From Ascarosepion bandense (taxonomy: Eukaryota; Mollusca; Cephalopoda; Sepiida; Sepiidae), in the NCBI GenBank assembly GCA_037127315.1, contig JBBBDQ010001276.1:792001-856000 (forward strand): 64,000 nucleotides of DNA. The letters run 5' to 3'. The position numbers were made by a program, and so were the translations under genes. Under the pieces are notes generated by a model. The model saw nothing but the letters and a program-made list of their open reading frames with translations, did not search any database and had not been told where the DNA came from. This document shows, piece after piece, positions 12,145 to 23,706 of this stretch (positions are counted from its first letter, which is position 1; every line of letters begins with the position of its first letter).

Positions 12145-12450
12145 CGATTTTCTGCACTATTGTAAGAACTGCAACCTTGAAACTACTGAATATTGTTTCT
12201 TATGTCTTTGTCTGTGAGTGTATCAAATTTGATTAAAATCTAACCACTCCTTCTATAACCAGATTTTTTCGATTATCGATTTTCGATATTTATCGGGGGT
12301 ACTTCGACACAAAACCTAGCTAAGAACACTTGCAGACGCTTTTAGTATAACTGTGTAAATTTTCAAGAAACTCGGTTCAGCCGTTTCGGAGTCTGTAGGT
12401 AACGGATACACACACACACAGACAAAGTTCCATTTATAAATAAGTTTAGA
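11700..12450 (-). mobile_element. Complete non-autonomous Helitron inserted in RTE LINE
   Basis: The left end is A|CTAGCAGTATAGCCCGGCG (3' terminus with hairpin on the minus strand) and the right end is AAGTTTAGA|T (5' terminus). Both ends fit Helitron A|T insertion. LINE text continues across it (GAACAA ... TATCCTTAAAGACG, against GGACAATCTCATCAAAGATG in intact LINE sequence) with no target duplication. Internal (TA)n is at 12090-12142. No coding capacity. Confidence 0.82.
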
Positions 12451-12675
12451 TATCCTTAAAGACGAAGAAGAGACTCGAAGCAACAGAAATGTGGATCTAC
12501 AGAAGGATGCTGAGGATACCATGGACTAGACATGTGAACAAATGACAAGGTTTTGAAGAAAATACAAACAAAAAAACTTATACTTAATATCCCAAAGAGA
12601 CAGTCGAAATTTCCAAGGTACATAATGAGGAAAGAGGGTTTGAGAAATCTGATACTCACAGGACAGATTCTTCTC
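12451..12675 (+). mobile_element. RTE-like LINE fragment, right of Helitron
   Basis: Matches the RTE C-terminal domain (GAAATGTGGATCTACAGAAGG, i.e. EMWIYRRMLR; then MRKEGLRNLILTGQI). It carries frameshifts and one large deletion around 12540. Confidence 0.7.
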
Positions 12676-12754
12676 TTAGACTAGTCACCAACCTAGTCTA
12701 CACCCTACCATGCTCTACAAACAATCCCTCTGCATTTACAGAAAGTATTTGCGC

Positions 12755-13790
12755 AAAAGCAAACGATCGTAGAGTGTTGATAGCAGACATGGAAAGGAAC
12801 TACAAAACCTTCTGTAGATTGTAGGTAAAGAAAGCGAAAAAACTACTAAAAATGAACAAGAAAACATGGTCATCATTAAAAAGAGGAGACCAAAATGTCA
12901 GCTACAGGTCAGAGATACTAAAACCAAGTAGGTATAGACATTTTAATATCTGGGATGTGTTTCAACAGAGAACGGCAAGTGCGACACTGAGCTCCTAAAG
13001 CGAATTGGCATTCCAGAAACTTAGAAGAGACGGGAAAATTTCGTTCGAAACAAAGAAAAGATTACTGAATTGTTATGTGATCTCTGTTCTTCAATATGGC
13101 AGCGAATGCTGGACAATCTCATCAAAGATGAAGGAAAGACTTGAAGCAACCGAAACGTAGTTCTACAGAAGCATACTGTATATAAAGTGGGGGATCAGTT
13201 CCATATTACAATAAATATATAAACTGACCCCTCACTTTGTGACCACAGTAGTTTCTAGACATTTATATTCCTGAGATCCAAAAGCACTAGGATGCATTGC
13301 AGGAGCTGAGAAGAGTATTAAGAAACATATAAATTTCGCTAGAAACAAAGAAGAGAGTACTGGATTGTTATGTGATCTCAGTTTTCAATATGGCAGTGAA
13401 TGCTGGACAATCTCATCAAAGATAAAGGAAAGACTTGTAGAAACCAAAATGTAGTTCTACAGAAGGATGCTGAGGATATCCTGGACAAACATGTTAGCAA
13501 AGACGAGGCTTTTGAGAGGAAAAGAAAACTTATGCTTAACACCAGAAAAAGACAGCTGAAGTTTCTGGGACATGTAATGAGAAAGAAGGGTTTGGAGAAT
13601 CTGATACTCACAGGACAGAGAGAAAAGAGGCATGGGAAAGCAACGCATGATATACTTGATAGGCTTAAGGAAAAAATAGCAGAGTTTGGAAAGGTTAACA
13701 AGAGAAAGAGTGTTAAGAGATGAAAAGGATATGAAGATGTGGAAGGCCATGATCATCTAAATCCTGACGTGACACTGCACGTCGAAAAAA
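12755..13790 (+). mobile_element. RTE-like LINE fragments with hairpin insertion
   Basis: Text from just after the RT motifs (RVLIADMERNYKTFC-like, 12770-12835) is followed by the C-terminal domain, given twice: first 12990-13172, then a GGGGATCAG...CTGACCCCTC hairpin (13183-13240), then 13300-13790. The longest frame (13400-13723) reads NVSKDEAFERKRKLMLNTRKRQLKFLGHVMRKKGLENLILTGQ. The 3' part ends near the usual RTE 3' end. It has many stops and frame changes and is non-functional. Confidence 0.75.
13183..13240. repeat. GGGGATC hairpin module in RTE fragment
   Basis: AAGTGGGGGATCAGTT...AAACTGACCCCTCACTT forms an imperfect inverted repeat with an AT-rich loop. The same module sits at 10906, 20926, 32832, 33136, 33433, 33733, 39715 and 40003, mostly at tandem-array junctions. 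Confidence 0.8.
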
Positions 13791-13894
13791 TACTGTTGGT
13801 TGTAATTGTACATCCCTTCTGTACCAGAACCCGCAGCGATGGCTAATAAACACCGCCTACTGCCTGGTAAAAAAAAAAATTATTGAAAATATTT

Positions 13895-14475
13895 TCTTCT
13901 TTTATGCGCCATGTCCTTTTGGGACGTGGGCGATCATAGCTTTTCACATCTCCCTGTCCCTGGTGACTCTTAGCACGCTTTCTCCTGTTGCACCATGCAA
14001 CTCTCGTTCCGTCATCCACCTGATTAGGTCCTTCAAATATGTTATCCGTTGCTTCCCTTGTCTCTTTTTCCCTCTATCTGGCCTGTTAGTATCAGATTCT
14101 CCAAGCCCTCCTTCCTCATTGCATGACCCAGGAACTTTAGTTATCTTTCCTGATGCTTAGTATTAATTTCCTTTTCGTTTCCATCCTTTCCAAAACCTCG
14201 TCATTGCTCGGTCCATGATATTCGCAGCATCCTTCTGTAGAACCACATTTCAGCTGCTTCAATTTTTTCTTTCATCTTCAAAGATATTGTTCAACATTCA
14301 CTGCCATATTGAAGGACGGACAGCACGTAGCAATCCAGTACTCTCTTTGTTTCTAGCGAAATTTTCCTGTTTCTTAATACTTTACTCAACTTCCTTTGCC
14401 ATGCCAATTCGCATTCGGATCTCACTGTCGCACTTTCCGTCTTCTGATTTTAATCACGTCAAATGTTACCTTTGG
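13895..14475 (-). mobile_element. RTE-like LINE fragment, tail-to-tail with the previous
   Basis: The minus strand carries the full C-terminal domain text: CTTCTGTAGAACCACATTTC (EMWFYRRML), TCCAAGCCCTCCTTCCTCAT (MRKEGLENL), and the 3' end TTCTTCTTTTATGCGCC. It is broken by small deletions. It faces the plus-strand copy ending at 13790. Confidence 0.78.
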
Positions 14476-15298
14476 CTTTACGGCAGTTGGATTCCGAACT
14501 TTCAAAAAAGTGAATTACTTATACCGCAAAAAACAAAAAACAAAAAAACAAAAACAAAAAAACAAAACAAATAAACAAAAAAAAAACCAACAAAAAACGC
14601 TGGAATTAAAAGACAAAATTGAGATTTTTGAAATTGCATAAAATATTTTAGAAGACCAGAGAAACATTTTTCTCAAGAAAATGAGAAAAACAAAACTACT
14701 AGAGTGGTTTCAGTGTTTTCGAAACAGCAGGGAGAAACCATGAAAGCATTTTTTTTTTTACACATGCCAGGCAACATGGCATCCACGAAGATATTCCAAT
14801 TTTTAAAATAATTCATAAAGAAAACCTTCCAGCTAATTTAAAACGTACACAGACGAAAAGAAAATTTATAAACACAGTTTCCAACAGAAATGTTTACCCA
14901 CTTTGTTTATAAAAGTGTTCCCGGTTTTTGTTTGAAAGTTAAACATTTTCATGACAAAAAGAAAGAATTTTTGTTCTTATAAAGTTAAGAAAGGAAAGTT
15001 TTTGATGAATCCCTGTATCGATCGTGGATATTCCTGAAGCGGAAAATAAAATTGACTTGCCCGAGTTCGAATTCAGACCGAGTTCATTGTGTTCGTTTTC
15101 GAACAAATACACTTGTGAATATATTTAGCCATCTCTTCTCCATGAGGTAGGGATTAAATAGCCGAGTACATTAGGCTCTCTAGTTTCGGTAGTATAAAAG
15201 AAGGATGATCCTGAATTCAAACCAGATGGACGTGGGGTTAAACCAAATAAAGAGACATCATCTGGCCTGTCAGGCTGCGGACCTATACTCAATAGAAG
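14476..15298. other. Unassigned A-rich stretch, no gene seen
   Basis: Begins with an A-rich CAAAAAACAAAA tract (14525-14600), followed by AT-rich sequence. GTAGTATAAAAGAAGG (15188) resembles a TATA box, but nothing downstream supports a gene. Confidence 0.45.
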
Positions 15299-15850
15299 AA
15301 TCTAGAGTGCCCTTTTCTTTACAATAGTGTTCACCTTGTACAAGGCACGGGAGCTACTCAAGGTAGAGGATTCTAGTGTAAGAGATAGGAGAATCTGTAG
15401 TGCCATTTTCTTTACAATAGTGTTCACCTTGTACAAGGCACGGGAGCTACTCAAGGTAGAGGATTCTAGTGTAAGAGATAGGAGAATCTGTAGTGCCCTT
15501 TTCTTTACAATAGTGTTCACCTTGTACAAGGCACGGGAGCTACTCAAGGTAGAGGATTCTAGTGTAAGAGATAGGAGAATCTGTAGTGCCCTTTTCTTTA
15601 CAATAGTGTTCACCTTGTACAAGGCACGGGAGCTACTCAAGGTAGAGGATTCTAGTGTAAGAGATAGGAGAATCTGTAGTGCCCTTTTCTTTACAATAGT
15701 GTTCACCTTGTACAAGGCACGGGAGCTACTCAAGGTAGAGGGTTCTAGTGTAAGAGATAGGAGAATCTGTAGTGCCCTTTTCTTTACAATAGTGTTCACC
15801 TTGTACAAGGCACAGGAGCCACTCAAGGTAGAGGGTTCTAGTGTAAGACC
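15299..15850. repeat. 93-bp tandem repeat, about 6 units
   Basis: The marker GTTCACCTTGTACAAGGCAC starts at 15329, 15422, 15515, 15608, 15701 and 15794, exactly 93 bp apart, with few substitutions. Because 93 is divisible by three, long frames of 31-residue repeats stay open on both strands: FTLYKARELLKVEDSSVRD on plus, ALYKVNTIVKKRALQILLS on minus. High unit identity indicates a recent expansion. A real protein is not supported: there is no start context, no homology, and both strands are equally open. Confidence 0.95.
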
Positions 15851-17009
15851 TTAACGGATATTTGCGGAAGATAATAGACGTAGACAGATTAAGATTGCAA
15901 TGATCAGGGAAGCGGTCTTTTAAGAGTCGGTTCCAAAAAGTAGCTATTCAAAAAAGGAAGCTGCTTAAGTGGAACTTACGTCTCCCCAGACGGGATATGA
16001 AGGGAATGAGGGATGTTCGCTATAATGTGCGTGGAATGGCGGGTCTTAGCCCTGAAGGTTAGGAATGGTGAAAGAAATGAGTGTGATTCATCTGAACACT
16101 CACAATGGAAACAGGGATAAGGCATCGAGACGTTTCGTTTGGGAAAAGTGGTTGCAGAAATGAAAATAATTCGTACTCTTTTGTACTCCATCGGCAGTGG
16201 AAGGTATAGACTAGACAGTTCCCGTCCATATATGGCAGCTGTGTTCCATTTTCCGCCTGGTTTGGCTCTTATAAAGGTAGATGATAGCAGGAAGAATTAG
16301 GTACTTATTGGATCGTTACAGAGAACCGACCATTACCCAGAATCTTTAGCGATGGATCGCATGTACGATTTTAAGCCTCAGCAGGCGCTCAAGTCACTCG
16401 CTTACGATATTATCAAGCTAGATATCTATTTGTTTCGCTATTAAGTTGGAAACAAAAACATTGAATTTAGAAATTCAAAGACGGCACCCTACATCAAGTA
16501 AATGATTTTTTCTATATATGTGAATGTTATATATCCTCGAAGCTAACAGAAAAAAAAAATTGTCAAAGGTGAAAAAAAACAAAACAAAAAAAAAACTACG
16601 CGATAATTTCAATCGAAACGGGAATGCAGAAAAATAAAACGTGTATTGTGTCAAAAACGCTGGTTTTCAATGTCACGAAATATAAAACAATGAAATACGG
16701 TCTGTGATCCACAGAATATAATTTACATTAATTAAATATTATATGCCGAAAAAGGAATTAAATAATGATTTCAATCGAAGCTGGAATGCTGAAAAATAAA
16801 AAAAAACGTATTGTATCAAAATCAGAATGTAATTTACATTAAATTAATAAAGCAGAAACATCGCTCAAGTTCGTAAGTATAAACAAAGAGGAAATGAATT
16901 ATATTTTAGTAAGCCGAGAAAATGTTTTTTGGTGTCAGAAACAATGAAAATTAGGCAGGCGTTGCATCAGCGTGTCAAAGTTGGAAAAAATTGAGCAACG
17001 GAAAAAACA
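15851..17009. other. Unassigned stretch, no gene seen
   Basis: Mixed to AT-rich DNA. Segments near 16560-16630 and 16750-16810 repeat each other (GATTTCAATCGAAGCTGGAATGC against AATTTCAATCGAAACGGGAATGC), so an internal old duplication is present. No coding frame is supported. Confidence 0.45.
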
Positions 17010-17480
17010 GGAATGTGATGACGTCAAAATGCAAAATGGCCAAAGAGAACAATAAGCCGATGTGCCTACCAAGATATGACGCAATTAGGTGAAGCTCGAC
17101 GGACCTGGATTTATATATAATTGGGTTTTTTTTTCCGGGTTAAAAAGACGAAGCCAGAAAACTAAAAGAGAACACAAGGACGATAACTCCAGCCCGCTTC
17201 TCCTTTGTGTGTGCGCTTTCTTCTGATTATCCTCCACACACAACCGTCACTAAAGAGAATAAACAGAGAGAAAATAATGTTTTTATCTACACGTTGTTCG
17301 TGTTGGTCGTTGATGTCTGTTTGTATCTCAGCAGTAGAAGCAGCAGTATACACTGTTGTTGATCTTAGTCGCCAATTTGTTGTGTAGTTTGGAGAAAATT
17401 CGCCGCAAAGTGTAGTGACCGGTTTGTGTCGGAAGTAAGACACGGAACAAGAAGGTAGGTTCAAAAGCAAAAGAGTGTAT
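17010..17480 (+). mobile_element. Possible LTR remnant (promoter-like module)
   Basis: A TATA-like TTTATATATAATTGG (17110) is followed by GTGTGTGCGCTTTCTTC...CACACAACCGTCACTAAAGAGAATAAAC. That resembles the R region of the solo LTR at 29979-30451 (GTGTGCGCTCTCACCC...CACACGG, CGTCACTAATAAAA). No clear termini or target duplication were found. It could also be an unrelated promoter. Confidence 0.35.
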
Positions 17481-18279
17481 TAATATAACAAGAAACATAT
17501 ATTCAATAAAGTGTTAATAAATAGTAATATAGAAATAAGTAAGTCCGAATGTATTATTATGCTGCTTCACTAGTAGCTGTTGTACTTCATTGCTCGTAAC
17601 TTCTCTCGTTGACTAACTCAACTGCTCTTGAACTGCAGTATTCAGTCGCATTCCCACTTAAGGCAAAATGTGACACAAGGCTTTTTTAATGTGGGTAATC
17701 CAGACCATATAGCCCTGGCAAAAATTGATGCCTGATTTTTCCCCATAAGAGACTCTACTCTTCGACGGAGCCTCGACTGGGTTAATACTCTCCGACCGAA
17801 GGCAGAAAATTAGACAATACGCAAGGCAGTTACTACTCATAACTGCTCTCGTTGACTAAATCAACTACTCTCGTATTGCTACAAGGAGGTCGCGCAGGTA
17901 ATCTATATGTAACCAGAGGAAGAGTTCGTAGGAGGGTACCAAAACTGTTATGTCGTGAGTAAGAATAAATAACTCAACAACAGGAATAGGTTAATCGTTG
18001 TATTCCGTGAAAATAGTATTTACAAAGGTTATTAGTATCCAATACAAGAATAAGGGTTAATCGTCTCAACCGTCGTAAGACGTAGTATGAGCAATGCGTA
18101 CTTCCGGGTCGTCACCGGAAATCTACGACTGAAAAGTCGATACGGCTGCTCGGCACACTCCCCTACGTAGATGCCACCATTACTTTACATAGTAATGGAA
18201 TAGTCCATTATAGCCGAATAGGAGCGGGCGTCCCAACAACAACATATACAAAAAACAATTGGTATATATTCTTCATGTG
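17481..18279. other. Unassigned stretch with internal repeat
   Basis: CTCTCGTTGACTAACTCAACTGCTC (about 17602) recurs as CTCTCGTTGACTAAATCAACTACTC (about 17845). This may be retroelement untranslated sequence. No gene is supported. Confidence 0.4.
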
Positions 18280-19229
18280 TTGTGTCCATTCAGGACGTAA
18301 ATAATCATGGACTTTTACTTGGCTCTATTTTTTGACGATCTCAATAATTTTTCTCTTGGCATCTCTCCCAAGCCTCGCTCCGTCAACCATTTGCTCAGAC
18401 CTAACAAGTACGTCTCGCGCTGGTTACCTCTGTCTCTCCTTACATTTATCCAACCTGTGAGTATTAAGTTCTCCAAGCCCTCTTTCCTCATTACGTGAAC
18501 CGGGAACCTCATTTGACTCTTCCTAATATTTAGTATCAGTCTTTTTCTCGTTTGCAACCTTTCCAGCACCTCATTGTTGCACACGTAATCCGTCCATGGT
18601 ATCCTCAGCATCCTTCTGTAAAACTACATTTCTGCTGCCTCAAGCCTCACCTGCATCCTTGATGAGATCGTCTAACATTCACTTCCATACAGAAGGAAAG
18701 ATATCACATAGCAATCCAGCACACTTTTCTTTGTTTCTAATGAGATTTTCCTGTCTTCCAGTACTCTGGTTAGTTCTGAAAAGCGTCTTTGGCCATGCCA
18801 ATGCGTCTTTGGAGCTCCGTGATGCATTTTTCATCCTCTGTCAAAACACTTCCCAGGTATTTGAATTTTTTTACTTGTTTTATTTTAGATTCTCCGACTT
18901 GCAGTTTGTATATTGGTCTCCTTTTTTTTTTTTTTTTTTGCTGACGACCATTCATTCAGTTTTCTTCAGGTTTATGCTCAGTCCTTTCTTTTCAGTTTCT
19001 TTTGCTAACTTCTGTAGAAGGTCCTGCATTTTCCTTTCCGTATCTGCTATCAGCACTGTATCATCCGCGTATCTGATATTGTTGAGATTATGGCCGCCAA
19101 TGTCGAATCCTGGCAAAACTTTTATTTCTCTCATAATTGCTTCGCTGTACAGGTTGAAAAGATCCGGCGAGAAAACACTTCCTTGTCTTATGACTCTTTC
19201 TACTTTTGCACAAAAGTCTTCATACAAGA
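18280..19229 (-). pseudogene. RTE-like LINE remnant with RT motif
   Basis: The minus strand encodes in pieces: RQGSVFSPDLFNLYSEAIM and GGHNLNNIRYADDTVLIADTE (19227-18952), which include the YADD catalytic box of reverse transcriptase. Next come KLQVGESKIKQVKKFKYLGS and ELQRRIGMAKDAFQN (18955-18770), then MLRIPWTDYVCNNEVLERLQ and MRKEGLENLILTG (18611-18315). Frames are broken by indels, including an A-run near 18925. The fragment stops exactly at the Helitron end (19230). An endonuclease domain and 5' end are missing. The clade is RTE by overall resemblance; not verified. Confidence 0.82.
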
Positions 19230-19743
19230 CTAGAAGTATAGCCCAGGGTTGCTCGGGTGTAATGAAAGTTTTAAAACTAATCCATGGTCCTGGAGCTCAG
19301 ACTCTTTGGATGATGGCACGAAAGACTAAAAAGCAATAGTTGTTTCCAGTTAAAGCAAAACCGTAGACTGAAAGAAAAATGAATGGATGTAAATCAAATT
19401 TTTGGTTTCTTGGTATCGATATCAAATTAACTGCACTATTGTTAGAACTGCAACCTTGAAACTTCTGAATATCGCTTCTTATGTTTTTGTCTATGAGCGT
19501 ATCAAATTTGATTAAAATCGGACCACTCCTTCTATAACCCGATTTTTTCGATTATCGATTTTCGATATGTATCGCGGGTACCTCGACACATAACCTAGCT
19601 AAGAACACTCGCAGACGCTTATAGTACAACTGTGTAAATTTTCAAGAAAATTGGTTCAGCCGTTTTGGAGCCTATAGGTAACGGATACACACACACAAAC
19701 ACATACACACACATACAAAGTTCCATTTATAAATAAGTTTAGA
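19230..19743 (-). mobile_element. Short non-autonomous Helitron abutting LINE
   Basis: The left end is CTAGAAGTATAGCCCAGG, the 3' terminus on the minus strand; the right end is AAGTTTAGA|T. This copy has no (TA)n tract and lacks the inner AAGGCAAGATG segment: GATATCAAAT is joined directly to TAACTGCACTATTG. It shows the arrangement of the family without its inner module. Confidence 0.8.
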
Positions 19744-19844
19744 TCATAAAAGTAAAAATAAAGTGAAAAAAAAAAAATTCAAAAGAAAGTGGGAATCCAT
19801 TCCGAAACAAAAAACACGGGATAAACTATTTGTTCTATTTACAA

Positions 19845-20097
19845 TGTTCCGACTGTTCTAATTAATTTTATATTTCTTATGTTTCGGCTGTTGTACGCCC
19901 CGGCAATCTTCATGTATAATTTGTTGGAATTTCAAACCGAATCTTTTATTTAAAAAAAAAAAAAAAAGAAATGACCTGAAGAATGTCAGAACGTACAGCG
20001 GTCGAGACGTCGTGATTATGGCAATAAGGTTGAAGACAACAGACCGAACAATGTAAATAGTTACAATTCATCATCTCAGAAATATAAACAGATGTTA
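19845..20097. mobile_element. Inverted pair of hammerhead-like element ends
   Basis: The left arm (minus) reads ATGAAGATTGCCGGGGCGTACAAC...AGCCGAAAC and the right arm (plus, 19972-20020) GACCTGAAGAATGTCAGAACGTAC...GGTCGAGACGTCGTG. Both are degenerate forms of CACCTGAAGAAGGCCGG...CGGCCGAAACGTCGTG. The right arm continues with GAAGACAACAGACCGAACAATGTAAATAG, the usual downstream text. It leads directly into the RTE fragment at 20098. Confidence 0.6.
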
Positions 20098-20450
20098 AAA
20101 GGATGCTGCGGATATCATGAACCGAGCATGTGAGCAATGATGAGGTTTTAGAAAGGATGGAGACGAAAAGGAAATTAATACTGAGCATCAGGCAGAGACA
20201 ACTAAAGTTCCTGGGACATGCAATGAGGAAGGAGGGCTTCGAGAACCTGATACTAACAGGCCAGATAGAGGGGAAAAGAGACAGGGGAAAGCAGCGGATG
20301 ACATATTTGAAGGACCTGATCTGGTGGATGACGGAACGAGGGTTGCGTGGTGTAACAGGAGAAAGCGTGCCAAGAGCCACTAGAGATAGAGAGACGTGGA
20401 ACGCCATGATCGCCTACGTGCTGAAAGGACAAGGCACGTAGAAGAATACG
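20098..20450 (+). mobile_element. RTE-like LINE 3' fragment
   Basis: Frame 20130-20441 reads SNDEVLERMETKRKLILSIRQRQLKFLGHAMRKEGFENLILTGQIEGKRDRG, ending in ...RDRETWNAMIAYVLKGQGT and a stop, then GAAGAA. It covers only the C-terminal domain, about 100 residues, and is among the best preserved in the window. The endonuclease and RT domains are absent. Confidence 0.85.
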
Positions 20451-20730
20451 TTGAAAGGATGAATTTATTCTCCTATACAAAAAACGTGGAAGGAGAGTGA
20501 AAAGGACGTTAGGCGAATTTATCTACTCCTGTTTGTAGAGTTAGAATTGTGTGGAAATTAGCATAAAACCCTTAATACTATTTGAAAATGGAAAAATGAA
20601 AAAAATCAGAAATTTCAACTCTTTGCGTAAATACCAGTTGCAGCAAGCCCGATGCGGTGGTGTAATATATAATGACTTGAAATTGTTAGTTAGAGACCCT
20701 ATCTTCAATTCCAGTTAAATTGATTATGTA

Positions 20731-21265
20731 CAGTCTGTCAGTTTAGTGCCATACGTGATACACGCTTTGGGCGATCATGTCTGATTGGACAGAAAATTAT
20801 CCCGCAGTAGGTTGCCATTGCTTTCTGCGGTAGATTGGTTTCCGACCAAAGCTATAGAACGCAATCTGTCCAATTATTCGACTCATAGCTAGAGGGGGAA
20901 GAGATGTACGATATTATTAACCAGTAATAAGTGGGGGATCAGTTTATTACTTCATAACAATAGAAAACTGACCCCCAATTTATGCCCGATAGAAGCCTTA
21001 ATCATGTTTCCAACTATTATATTCAGTCAATCAGTTAAGTGCCATACGTGATACACGCTTGGGCGATCATGTTTCGAAAGAGAACCGACTATTCAGAAGA
21101 TTATCCCGCAGTAGGTTGCCATTGCTTTCTGCTGTAGACTGGTTGCCAGCCATGGCTATAGAACCCAATCTGTCTTGTTGTTTAGCCCATACCTGGAGGG
21201 AAGATACAGATTAATACCTTTCCGAAGGGTATTTGTGCGTAAGTGAATGCAAGGAATTCAACTGG
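20731..21265 (-). mobile_element. Two SINE-body units joined by a hairpin
   Basis: Reverse complement of the SINE body/tail (AGTTAAGTGCCATACGTGATACACG, then GATCATGT, GGTTGCCATTGCTTTCTGC), twice: 20731-20908 and 21015-21265. Between them lies AAGTGGGGGATCAGTTTATTAC...AAAACTGACCCCCAATTT (20926-20984). Confidence 0.75.
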
Positions 21266-21329
21266 AATTCGCACTTGGCTACCCGATTTGTCATCCCTAG
21301 TCGATATTCACTGCCTCATAACCTTTCGT

Positions 21330-21500
21330 TGTTTTCGACTCTGTTTCTCGGCGGTGGTGTCGTAGTCGCAGTCGTTATCAGTTCGACGGCGGCAACGGCA
21401 ACCGGCGGATGACGTGCAGCAGCAGCGAACCACGGAAGCCGGTGACGGTGCGGCAGGCCTAGACGGACGAGGCCTAACGCACGCCGGTCATAATGTTCAA
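21330..21500. other. GC-rich patch of unknown nature
   Basis: A locally GC-rich stretch rich in CGG/CAG words (GGCGGCAACGGCAACCGGCGG, 21382-21402) stands out in an AT-rich window. No frame, signal or repeat family was recognised. It could be an LTR or SINE promoter remnant. Confidence 0.4.
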
Positions 21501-21968
21501 TTACACGTAAAAACCCTTGGTTAACGTTTGAATCAATCTCTTCTATCCAAGCTATGTGTTAATTATTGAAACTTGTACCTCTAAAAACATTATCTTAAAA
21601 AAAAATAAAATGAAGTACAAAATGGTTTGATCTACAGCATATGAAGATCTTCCAGGTTATTTAAAGCTGAAATAAGAAACAGTAAACAGGTGACTATTTA
21701 TGGAGGTGTTCCTTCTCGTAGTTAACTTCTTGATTCTCCAAAATAGGGAACCCAGCTGATTTGGAAAAGATCAAGAGAAACAATAGGCAGAACATTGATA
21801 GCTCCACTCAAAGATGACACTGGAACCAGAAAGTCTGAAGTGGGTAGATGAGTTACAGAAATGATTGAAAAGTGATCAGATGGTTTCATTTAACAAGGAT
21901 CAGATAGCTGGATAGATAGAGAGATAATAAGCAGACGGAGATAGTTAAACAGACACATAAGATAAAGG

Positions 21969-21970
<2 letters not shown>
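21501..21970. other. Unassigned stretch, no gene seen
   Basis: AT-rich DNA without a coding frame. It ends in (TA)n at 21973-22012. Confidence 0.4.
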
Positions 21971-22017
<47 letters not shown>

Positions 22018-22166
22018 ACAGATAGATAAAACAGCAGTAATAAAACAAATCCTCTTCAACCCGATCAAAAGTCAAACTAACGGTCAGGTCACACTTAGAT
22101 AAAGCACTCATTCAAGCAGACTGATATCATCAGACTAGGAAAAGGTCCCAACTGTAAATCACACAT

Positions 22167-22173
22167 AAATATA

Positions 22174-22238
<65 letters not shown>

Positions 22239-22340
22239 CTCTAACGCAATTACACCAACACACACACATACATACATGCTCCAACACACACGCACACACA
22301 TGCTCTAATACACTTACACACACAAGCACACACTACAATT
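22167..22340. repeat. (CA)n microsatellite with imperfect continuation
   Basis: A pure CA tract (22167-22236) is followed by interrupted CACACA/CATGCTC repeats to about 22332 (ACATGCTCTAACGCAATTACAC and similar three times). Confidence 0.95.
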
Positions 22341-22611
22341 AATGATAGCAACAGCAGCAGCAGCCAGGAATGACCATTCCTTGAAAGGCACGGACTCTGT
22401 GATCTCGAAATATTAATGTATAATAAATAGGTAAGACCCAAAATCTTCTTTGCCTTCCTTTATTTTACTAAACGCGTTGTGACAGCCTTCAAGACAGCCT
22501 TCATATATATAAATCCAAGTTTTTACTATTTTGAGTGCCCCGGCATTTGTTTATTATGAAGAGTGCTCAGTATAATGAGTATTATAGAGCTTAATATAAT
22601 TATATAGTTAT

Positions 22612-22880
<269 letters not shown>

Positions 22881-22959
22881 TCTGTTTTTGAACAGTTCAT
22901 ATTTATTTGAGAATATCATAATTCTTAATTTGTCTTTTTGGCACAGTCTATGAGGATGC

Positions 22960-23706
22960 ACTAAGAAATTCTGTCCATAAAAACATTTTACAATATAATT
23001 CTCAACTAAACAGACAAATCAAAAACAACAATAGAAAACGAAACATTATCTGGTTCAACGTACCATTTAATTTAGAAGTAAAAACCAAAATAGGACAAAT
23101 ATTTTTTAAACTAATAGATAAACACTTTCCAAAAGAATCAGAACTAAACAAAATTTTCAACAAAAACAAAATCAAACTAAGTTTTAGTTGCACTAGTAAT
23201 TTAGATAGTTTCATAAAAAAACAAAACGCCAGAAAGTTAAATAGCATCGTACAAAACAAAATCACCAACAAAGAATGCAACTGCAAGGATAAAAATAAAT
23301 GTCCACTTCAAGGTCTCTGCAACACAAAAGAAATCATTTATAAGGCAAAAATGCATGACCCCTTGGCCAAAATAAAATATATTTGGGCTCAACAAAATAC
23401 ACTTTTAAGACAAGGTGTTTTAATCACAGATCTATATTTAAAATAGAAAAATTAAAAAACAATACAAAATTGGTTAGTCAAGTATGGAAATTAAAATCAA
23501 AATATAGAAAAGACCCAGACATAACGTGGAGCAAAAAACAGCCAACCTTTACAACGGTGGACAAATATGTAGAATGTACCAAGAAGAAAGATTAAAAATT
23601 ATGATATTCCCAATTAAAAATGAACTATTAAATGAAAGAACGAAAATTATGACTAAATGCATCCACACTAAGAAATACCTTTTAGGTTCATACAACCAAG
23701 GGTGAA
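22960..23706 (+). pseudogene. Decayed GIY-YIG retroelement 3' region with Cys-rich linker
   Basis: Conceptual reading gives RKRNIIWFNVPFNLEVKTKIGQ, FFKLIDKHFPK and LNKIFNKNKIKLSFSC, then the cysteine cluster CNCKDKNKCPLQGLCNTKEIIYKAKM (23278-23355). A frame change near 23370 is followed by GSTKYTFKTRCFNHRSIFK (GIY-YIG-like), KYRKDPDITW, another frame change, and ELLNERTKIMTKCIHTKKYLL before a stop. The layout (IWFN, KLIDKHFP, CNC...CPL...C, GIY-YIG, KC.H..KYLL) is common to a family of RT-GIY-YIG retroelement proteins in invertebrates. At least two frameshifts make it dead. The RT itself is missing. It is distinct from the PLE at 24007. Confidence 0.7.

Noticed and set aside
15302..15854. Repeat protein of 31-residue units
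   Set aside because: Both strands are equally open and no domain, start context or homology is visible; treated as a satellite.
18596..19339. 247-codon plus-strand frame as a gene
   Set aside because: It is the antisense shadow of the RTE LINE, whose minus strand has the YADD motif, and it runs on into the Helitron.
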